Shown piece by piece: positions 57,435-64,000 of a stretch of 64,000 nt of DNA. Position numbers and translations under genes: made by a program. The stretch covers positions 15,376,001-15,440,000 of the forward strand of contig NC_071332.1 in assembly GCF_010183535.1 (NCBI RefSeq). The letters are read 5' to 3'. Each line of letters begins with the position of its first letter. Position 1 is the first letter of the stretch. Under the pieces are notes generated by a model, which was not told the origin of the DNA, made no database searches, and saw only the letters and a list, made by a program, of their open reading frames with translations. Source of the stretch: Caenorhabditis remanei (lineage: Eukaryota > Nematoda > Chromadorea > Rhabditida > Rhabditidae).

Positions 57435-58609
57435 TATGAATAAAATAGTTTGACTAGAGTTCAGAAGAGGTAAGTTATAGGTTAACAATATTGAAATAGT
57501 GTTACAGAAGCCTTTAGATACAAATGAATCATGAATTCAACCAACAATTTCAAAATCTTAGATCTCCACCAACACCGTTATAAAAATTGTTACTTGAAGT
57601 GGAAGAAAACTTCCAATCTCTGTCTAAAATCTCGCTTTCAGTTGCCGCAGTCAAAAAAAGAGGAAAACAGTATTGAAATACCAAAAACGGTTTGTTGAGA
57701 AAAGGAGGAATATAGGCGAGAGAAGCGAGAGGCGCCAGAAATGAAATGGTCACTCTCTGTTTCTCTGTTGTCTCTCTCCAAATCCACACTATTTCCTTAT
57801 TCTCTTCCAATTCCTTGTTCCCTACGGTTTCCCACAAAATGGAGGCCTATTAGTGTTCCTTTGAGGTCGAACCGATCCGAGGACACGGTCATTCACACGG
57901 ATTATGTATGCAGAAATAAGAGGAGATTTAGAGAGATAGAATGGTGGTTTTGTTTGACTCGTTTTATTCATTCGGGGAGAGGGGTGTGGATGGCAATGAA
58001 ATATGGTATGGATCGAGAGGTAGAGACCGTAATTAGCTGGAGCGTGCATTGGTGATATTTAGCAGAGTATGCATGTTGTAGGACTATGAAAGTCCATTTT
58101 GGTAAAAACTTTTAAGCAATAAATGGACAGTTTGCAGCAGTATACAACTGTTTCTCAACAACTGAAAAAATGCAAGAAATCTACTTTTTGACTAAACTAC
58201 CTCGGTTGAATTTGATGAGTCAGAATCAGGACTTCCGGATCAGGGCCGTGCGAGAACTTTTATTTTCGAAAAAATGTTGATCTAAAAACCGAGAAATTTT
58301 CATTAAACTGCCTGAAAAATGAGTTTTTCGGATGCAAAAATCTTGAATTTGTATGAAAACCGTAAGCATTTCAAGGACAGACCCCAGAAACATGTTTTTG
58401 AGTACAAAGTTAGAAAAAATTTCTGGAAAACTCGAATGATCTTCATTTTTGTTAGTTACATTTTTTTATTTCAGTAGAATTATTTAAAAGTTTTGAACAG
58501 CATCAAACAATTTCAGAAACTCTACACTTCAGAAAAATTGTATTTTGCTCCGAAACTACAATGTCCAAGAAAATAACTGTGTTTTTTACATACAGTAGAC
58601 CGTTGGACC
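57435..58609. other. no supportable gene
   Basis: Contains the repeat at about 58310-58440 that matches 44930-45075 in inverse orientation. Frames at 57550-58055 are unsupported. Confidence 0.4.
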
Positions 58610-58806
58610 CCCAAGACTCCGCCCACATTCCCACACCCCCATAGAAAACCTAGCGACGCGCGGAACCCGTGAGATGTCTGTACACACCGCTAGTCATATT
58701 CTCACAGTTTGGATTTATTCTGTGTATTTTATATTGCCATCAAGGCCTTCCTTAAGACCTGTAGTACAATTTTTGGAGACACTGTCCTTCAGTGGGCAGG
58801 GTGAAA
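58610..58806. mobile_element. half copy of the 53752-type transposon
   Basis: Shares GACGCGCGGAACCCGTGAGA with 54347 and the terminal CCTTCAGTGGGCAGGGTG end. Only the right arm is present. Confidence 0.7.
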
Positions 58807-58917
58807 ATAGATAAGATTAAGGCGAAAGATCAGTTACTGATGTTGCTTGGGTGCACGCTTATGATTCGTGAAATCAATGTCCCACAAAGTAAATTATGTA
58901 TAAACCATACAGAACAA

Positions 58918-59080
58918 ACCTAGAGCTCCATTTTTGTAGTTGACAACTTTTTTGTACGGACACTTTCTAGAGAGTTATGGTCATTTTAAGGGGACAGCTC
59001 AAAAATCACTCTATTTTGCACGTAAATGAGACGATTTGAGGAAAAAATTACTATGTCGATATGTCAACTGGAAAAAGCCA
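58918..59080. repeat. fragment of the 1879/12960 element family
   Basis: CCATTTTTGTAGTTGACAAC followed by TTTTTTGTACGGACACTTTC and a TAGAGAGTTATGG stretch, closely matching 12985-13090. Confidence 0.7.
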
Positions 59081-60314
59081 AAATAATAGTTTTTGTAAGA
59101 CTTAAGAATAAAAGCCTTCAAACTTGGTACAATTTTCAAACAGTTTTAGCCAAAAATAACGATTTACTAGTTTATAAAAACTAATTCCTGCATAAAAAAG
59201 TCACTTTAGTGTCGATTTACAGCACTAGAGACTCTGTAAATCGACACCAAACATGGTATTTTCCGATGACTAAGTCCCTACTACTATAACTCCATAGAAT
59301 CGACGCCGGAGATCAAAACTTGAAGTTTATATTTTTGAAAACGGAAATCGCAAAGAAGAGGAAGATATGGAAAAAGAAGACGACATGTGTGGAGATTTAT
59401 TGGATTGGGACGAGCAGCTCAATATGTTGTTTATATAAGAAAACTGGAAGCGGGAGAAATGCCTTTCCCCGCCTTTATTGCAGAAACATTTTTGAGATTT
59501 TTCGTGGAAAAACAGGGAAAAGGAAGTATTTGGGAAGGGAGGGAGAAAGAAGGGAACTCTTTGAGTAATGAGTTTTTGAGTCTTTTTTTCTGGAAGAGAG
59601 AGGTCAGAGGCACTTTTGAGTGAAATAAGAAAATGACTTTTTGGAAGAATTCAGACGAATGAAACATCAAGTATTCCCGATTTCTAGTCTAGAACATCAT
59701 TAGAATATTTAAGCGGATAGAAGATGGTGCATCAGATTTTTAATCGGATATGCATCGACTCATAGCTTTGCTAAAAATAGCTTGAATTTCAGCAAGAGAA
59801 GATGCAAAGTTCAGATTTTCAGAATCTGAGCAGCGAAAGTTTGAAGCTGCTTTTTGAAATTCTTCCAAAACCCTCAAAAGCCACCCCAATCAAACAAACA
59901 AATCCAGGACTCCTCATTTCCTATTTTTAAACAGAAGAAAAATCGTAAAGTGGCTCCAGATTTCCGATGCATTGGCTACAGCTAATTGAATCAACTTGTT
60001 GATTTGAAGTGAATCAAGATTTTTTTTGGAAAAAAAACATAAAGTCTAGTGGTTTTTGAGTCGAACAGGATGTGCCGGCTGAAGGTAAGGATAGTTTATT
60101 GCACAAACTTTTTGAAACACAGATTCTCGAAAAAAGAGGTCTGGCGTGCCTTTGGCGCGTTTTTCTTTCTTACGATCAACAGATTTTGACGTCGGACCAC
60201 GGAATCATAGTCCCAGCATCATAATTTTTGGTATGTGTATAAAATAAAACCGTTCAAAAAGTGTTCAATAAAAATTTAGCTCGATTTTTGATCTAAACAT
60301 GTACCAAAAAATAT

Positions 60315-60466
60315 CAGACTTGCAAAATCTCGGCCCGGCCCGGCGCGGCCCGGATTCGAAAAATGTGAGCAATTTTTTCAGAATTTTTAAAAAAGTTTTT
60401 TGAAGTTTTTATCAAAAATAGTCATACACCCCATGTAAGCTCAAAACCCGACCCGTTGCAAGTCTG
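60315..60466. mobile_element. GGCCC-family miniature hAT-like element (copy E)
   Basis: 152 bp. Ends CAGACTTGCAAAATCTCGG and GACCCGTTGCAAGTCTG, exact 8-bp duplication AAAAATAT (60307-60314 and 60467-60474). The shortest and cleanest copy. Confidence 0.85.
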
Positions 60467-61027
60467 AAAAATATGACTTTAGTGACATACTTTCCAAATT
60501 GTGAAGTCAAATATTACTTTCAACTTCAATAAAGAAAATTTGAACACAAAACAATAAATAAAAACGAAACAAAATGTACTTTTCTCATTAACTAAAGTAG
60601 TACACAATGTCAGAGCTCAAGAAGATCCGGTTGGCTGACTGCATATATAAAGAGTGGAAAGAAGATGCTGGAGGGGAGAAATGAAAAGAGGAGATGAGAT
60701 TGAATAATTAGAAGATATCTCTCTCAACAGAGAAAAAGAGCGAGAGTTCGAAACAGTTTACACAAAAAGAAGGGAGATGATGATGGAGAAGAAGAAGAAG
60801 AAGAAAGAGAAGAAGGCTCACGCCACAACGAAATTTAATCCGTGCTTGACTTTTCACTGGTGGTTCCCCCCGTCTTCTCTTTCTCCTGCCAGGAAGAATG
60901 GAATATATATATGTTGTACTAAAATGTAAAAGTTCTGTGTTACAACTTCTCTCTGCCAACCATCAAAATGTATCAGCTGTTGAATCAAGGTTTATCAAAG
61001 AGATAGAAGATTGTTGCGGAGAAGAGA

Positions 61028-61033
61028 TTTATT
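61028..61033 (-). terminator. polyadenylation signal of the carboxylesterase-like gene
   Basis: TTTATT on the + strand, AATAAA on the minus strand, 36 nt after the stop at 61069-61071. Confidence 0.65.
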
Positions 61034-61068
61034 TTTAGGTTCGGGTTCATAGAAGCGTCAAAGTGAAC

Positions 61069-63488
61069 TCATTTCAAGAGTTGATAGCCTTCACGAGATC
61101 GATGGTGTAGACAGAAATGAGATATTGATACGTAGAGAATGCCGCCGATGAGGGTTCCAGCGAAGATTATTAGGAGGATGTCTGGAAAAAATGAGGGGGA
61201 ATGGGAGGGGAAGAAACTGGGATCATTGAGATCAATTTATTTGCAAATTGGTCCAGCGCGTAACTTGGTTTAAACTCTAAGATAAGAGCTGAAAAATATA
61301 CCAAAATGTAGATCTCGGCGAGCTCTGTGACACTGACCTACTTTGGGCTGGATGGCAGATTTTTAAGGGCCGAGGAAATACAAACAAAAAAATTTTGGTC
61401 GAAAAGTTATTCTAGCCCGGTCTGCACCACATTACCACTACATCGCGCCATAATCGGAATTTTTTCGGCCCGAAGTTTCAATTTTGAACGAAATTTTTTA
61501 ATTTCCGAAAATGTCGCTTTTTACTATAAATATGAATTCAATCAAAAACTAGTCGAGAAATTGGATTTTTTGGTATAAAATTCGAAAAAAATTCAAATCA
61601 TTCTGTAAAAATAGGTGCTTTTCCTTGACCGGGCCCGGCCTGTCCAAAATTTGACAAGTTTGGTTGAAGCAAGTTACATTATTGATCAATTTTCAATTCT
61701 GATAAAATGGGCGACCTCAAAAAGGTTACGCGCGACCATACGACATTTTTGAGAATGCGTTACAAGGCCGAAAACTGTCGGACAAGTTCAAATTTATGGA
61801 TTCAAAATGTTCAAACCTAGCCCTCCATTTTTGTAGTTGACAAATTTTCGATAGATGGTTTTGGAGATATCCACTTTTAAAGGTTAGAGGTATCTCTAGT
61901 AGAGAGACGGCCCAGAGAAACTAGAGTGTCTTGCTTCTCTGCACACTCTGCATCTCTTGGATCTCTCATCTTTGGAGGTGCATATTTTTAAAAATAAAAC
62001 AGGGTTTTGGAAAAATGAGACAAAACACAAAAATATTTTCAGACTGAAAATTTCAAGAACTCGATCTCCATTTCGTCATCAAAACCTTAAAGATCTTAAA
62101 ATTCAAATTCCAGAAATTACAAATTTCGACCTCATAAGCGCCAAATTTATTCATTGCTTTATAATGAGTCACGAGAAATTCCAATTTTCTTTTCACAAAT
62201 ATTTGAAAGTCACGTTTTTTCTACTGTTCCAAACACCCAAAAGGTTCAAAAACTCACTAATTCCACCGCCACCTTCTTTTTCTTCTGCACTTCCCAAATC
62301 TCTCTCCACCCATTCCAATTTTCTTGCCACAGCTCTTTTTCCTCCATTCCCATTTCCGGCGCGAGTTTTAATTTCCCCCATTTCAACGTTCTTCTCCGAT
62401 TTCAGTTTTTGCAAAAACTTTTCTCGTTCAACGAACAATTCGTCTGTCAATTCTAAAGGTTTATCGACGTCAACGGAGATTCTTGTAAGGTTGCCAACAA
62501 TTGGGCCGATAACATTGGTTATAATAAAAGTGTCGAAGGAGGGGGACCAGTTTTCACTGAAGGTTTTGGTGCCAGCGGTGCTGAAAATATGGGGGGATTG
62601 GATGGGTAGCGACTAGAGATACGGAGTTACCTCCAAAACTTTAAAGCATCTGCATAATAGTTCTCTCTCATCCCTGGCATTGTAAAGTTCTCATCAAAAT
62701 CTATCACAAAATATTCCCTCTTCTCTGGTGTATACTGTAACCATGGTTGCTCTTTCGATGGAGATGGATCCTCAAAATTGATGAAATCCGCGAATATTCC
62801 ACTATAAAACTTCTCAATGATATAATCTTTCGGTTGCATTACTCCTCGATGAGTTCCAAAAATGTAGATCAAATCTTCCGAGTGATGAGGGGAAGGCACG
62901 TCGAGATACTTGTTGAAGGCGGGACCAGCTCCACTGTATGCATAACTGAAAGTGTCTGTCTGTCTCTCTGTTTGTCCGAATGTCTCCAGCCTACCTATAC
63001 ATATAAACCTTGGTGTCCTTGCTGACATGAACGTTTGCAACACTGATGGCTCTTGAGTAGAATTCCATGTCATCCGACAGAAACTGAGCATGGTCTCCAT
63101 CTTGGTAATAGCTCACACACTTTTCCACAAACTTCTCCGGTTCTGAGTAAATCTCATAGGCGACATGCTCACAAATATTGTTCAACAGGTGCTCTTTCAG
63201 ATGAGCATTTTTCGGGTCAGTTATGTATCTGGAAAACCCAAAAAGAGAGTCACTAAAGAGAAATTCAATGAAAACAGACATGGTATCCCTGAGTTCCGCG
63301 GTGGTGGTTCCGAGAAGTGTGTTAATTGGAAAGATTGAGTTTTTCTTCTCAAACAATTTTTCGGGGTAATCAACAATAAACTCTCCGTCAACATGAGGGG
63401 CTCCGAAGTAGTACGTGGTGTTCTCCATGACATAAAGTTCAGCGTCAAGGAGTTCTTGGGCAGATTTGGAGCGGAGGCAGGTGTAGGT
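61069..63488 (-). CDS. membrane-anchored carboxylesterase-like protein (C-terminal part)
   Basis: Four exons join in phase: 63488-62995, 62945-62631, 62580-62258 and 61181-61069, giving 414 residues of a longer protein whose 5' exons lie beyond the window. The frame starts TYTCLRSKSAQELLDAE. GTTTAELRD holds the acidic member of the catalytic triad of the alpha/beta-hydrolase type-B family, and PSPHHSEDLIYIFG holds the His. The nucleophile Ser region is not in view. After the domain comes a charged stretch of about 60 residues, then one transmembrane helix (ILLIIFAGTLIGGILYVSIS) and a short tail CLHHRSREGYQLLK. So it is predicted to be a type I surface enzyme or adhesion-like protein. YQLL fits a tyrosine-based sorting signal. 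It may be an active esterase, or a neuroligin/gliotactin-like adhesion relative; the visible triad residues favour an enzyme. Confidence 0.8.
61242..61683. mobile_element. decayed relative of the 24883 element in the last intron of the esterase-like gene
   Basis: Left part TTTGCAAATTGGTCCAGCGC then AGAGCTGAAAAATATACCAA, right part GTTGAAGCAAGTTAC. A GGGCCCGGCC...TGACAAGTTTG segment near 61628-61662 looks like one end of the GGCCC family. Boundaries approximate. Confidence 0.55.
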
Positions 63489-64000
63489 CTGGAACAGTTT
63501 TGAGGGTAAGTCCGGATGTGTTAGACATGAGTGGAAAGCAGACGTCGTGAGGATTCTGAATCTATTCTCAGAATTTATCTAGCGCCAAAATGAACCGAGG
63601 TACAAGGGTTTAAGTCAGCTGAAAATGACTCCAGACAGAAACTGGTGTAACTGTTTTCATTTTAACCCTAGAAAAATATTGAAAATAGATTCAGAATAAT
63701 TATGGTTAGGGACCGCAATGAACGTGGGCGGAGTTATTCATTTTCTTCTCTTGGGACGTCATGGGGAGATTATCAGAATGTTTGACGGTCTGCCCTGAGA
63801 GCCCAGTACGCTAAAACAGAATGAAAACTTTTCACCCCTATGTAATCGAGTACGTAGAATTCAATGAACAGACTTTCGTTTCACCCAAATGTTTAGTTTT
63901 CTCAGAAAACTCAAAAAACGTTTTGATTTTTTCAGAAAAATGTCACGTTTAGGTTGTTCTAGGTCAGACTCGCATCGTTTTTTACTGTTTCTAGTAGTTC

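Noticed and set aside
57550..58055. Frames of about 75-104 codons on both strands
   Set aside because: Overlapping on opposite strands, no domain, no splice support.
62193..62258. Unspliced extension of the esterase-like gene to a stop at 62193
   Set aside because: A GTGAGT donor at 62257 joins in phase to the exon at 61181, adding a transmembrane helix and a polyadenylation signal; the read-through option is kept only as an alternative.
63489..64000. Search for a further upstream exon of the esterase-like gene
   Set aside because: Only repeat sequence (GATTCTGAATC family at 63530-63720) and no phase-compatible coding segment was seen; the 5' exons must lie beyond the window.

Overview
The window is nuclear DNA of a Caenorhabditis-type nematode. 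Supporting this: very short introns (46-100 bp is common) ending in TTTCAG, AATAAA sites a few tens of bases after stop codons, AT-rich intergenic DNA full of small inverted-repeat elements, nematode-style secreted proteins, and a complete orthologue of the polarity kinase PAR-1. The species cannot be fixed from sequence alone. All gene models below were spliced by hand and checked for reading phase.

Left arm (1-14,320). A partial + strand terminal exon (1-120) converges on a four-exon minus-strand gene for a small secreted protein (430-1059). Two neighbouring + strand genes follow, coding for secreted, cysteine-free tandem-repeat proteins of 1113 aa (4711-8052) and 799 aa (10011-12456). They have similar signal peptides and nearly superimposable TATA-type core promoters, 41 nt from the ATG in both, but unrelated repeat units. 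A five-exon gene for a cysteine-rich secreted protein (12739-14308) follows; its first intron holds a transposon-derived repeat.

Centre (15,090-51,937, minus strand). One 37-kb gene, par-1. Exons for the kinase, UBA, long Ser/Thr/Gln-rich spacer and KA1 domains join in phase from 46262 to 15090 (1324 aa). Five candidate first exons (51937, 46262, 31874, 30533, 29073) and a 75-nt in-frame cassette exon also fit the phase, suggesting a multi-promoter gene. The introns carry several hAT-like miniature elements with intact 8-bp target duplications, tandem duplications, GTCTGTCCGGATGTC-type repeats and 'TGTNGATTTACGG' repeats.

Right arm (52,000-64,000). About 9 kb without a supportable gene contains a three-layer nest of transposons, including a decayed mariner with about 193-bp inverted repeats, and other repeats. 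It is followed by the 3' half of a minus-strand gene for a membrane-anchored carboxylesterase-like protein (61069-63488, 5' end not seen), which ends in one transmembrane helix and a short tail with a YQLL motif.

Most notable: the pair of secreted repeat proteins on matched promoters, one with 28 regularly spaced VKRD sites that could be a processed peptide precursor; the promoter/exon choice of par-1; and several active-looking small transposon families.
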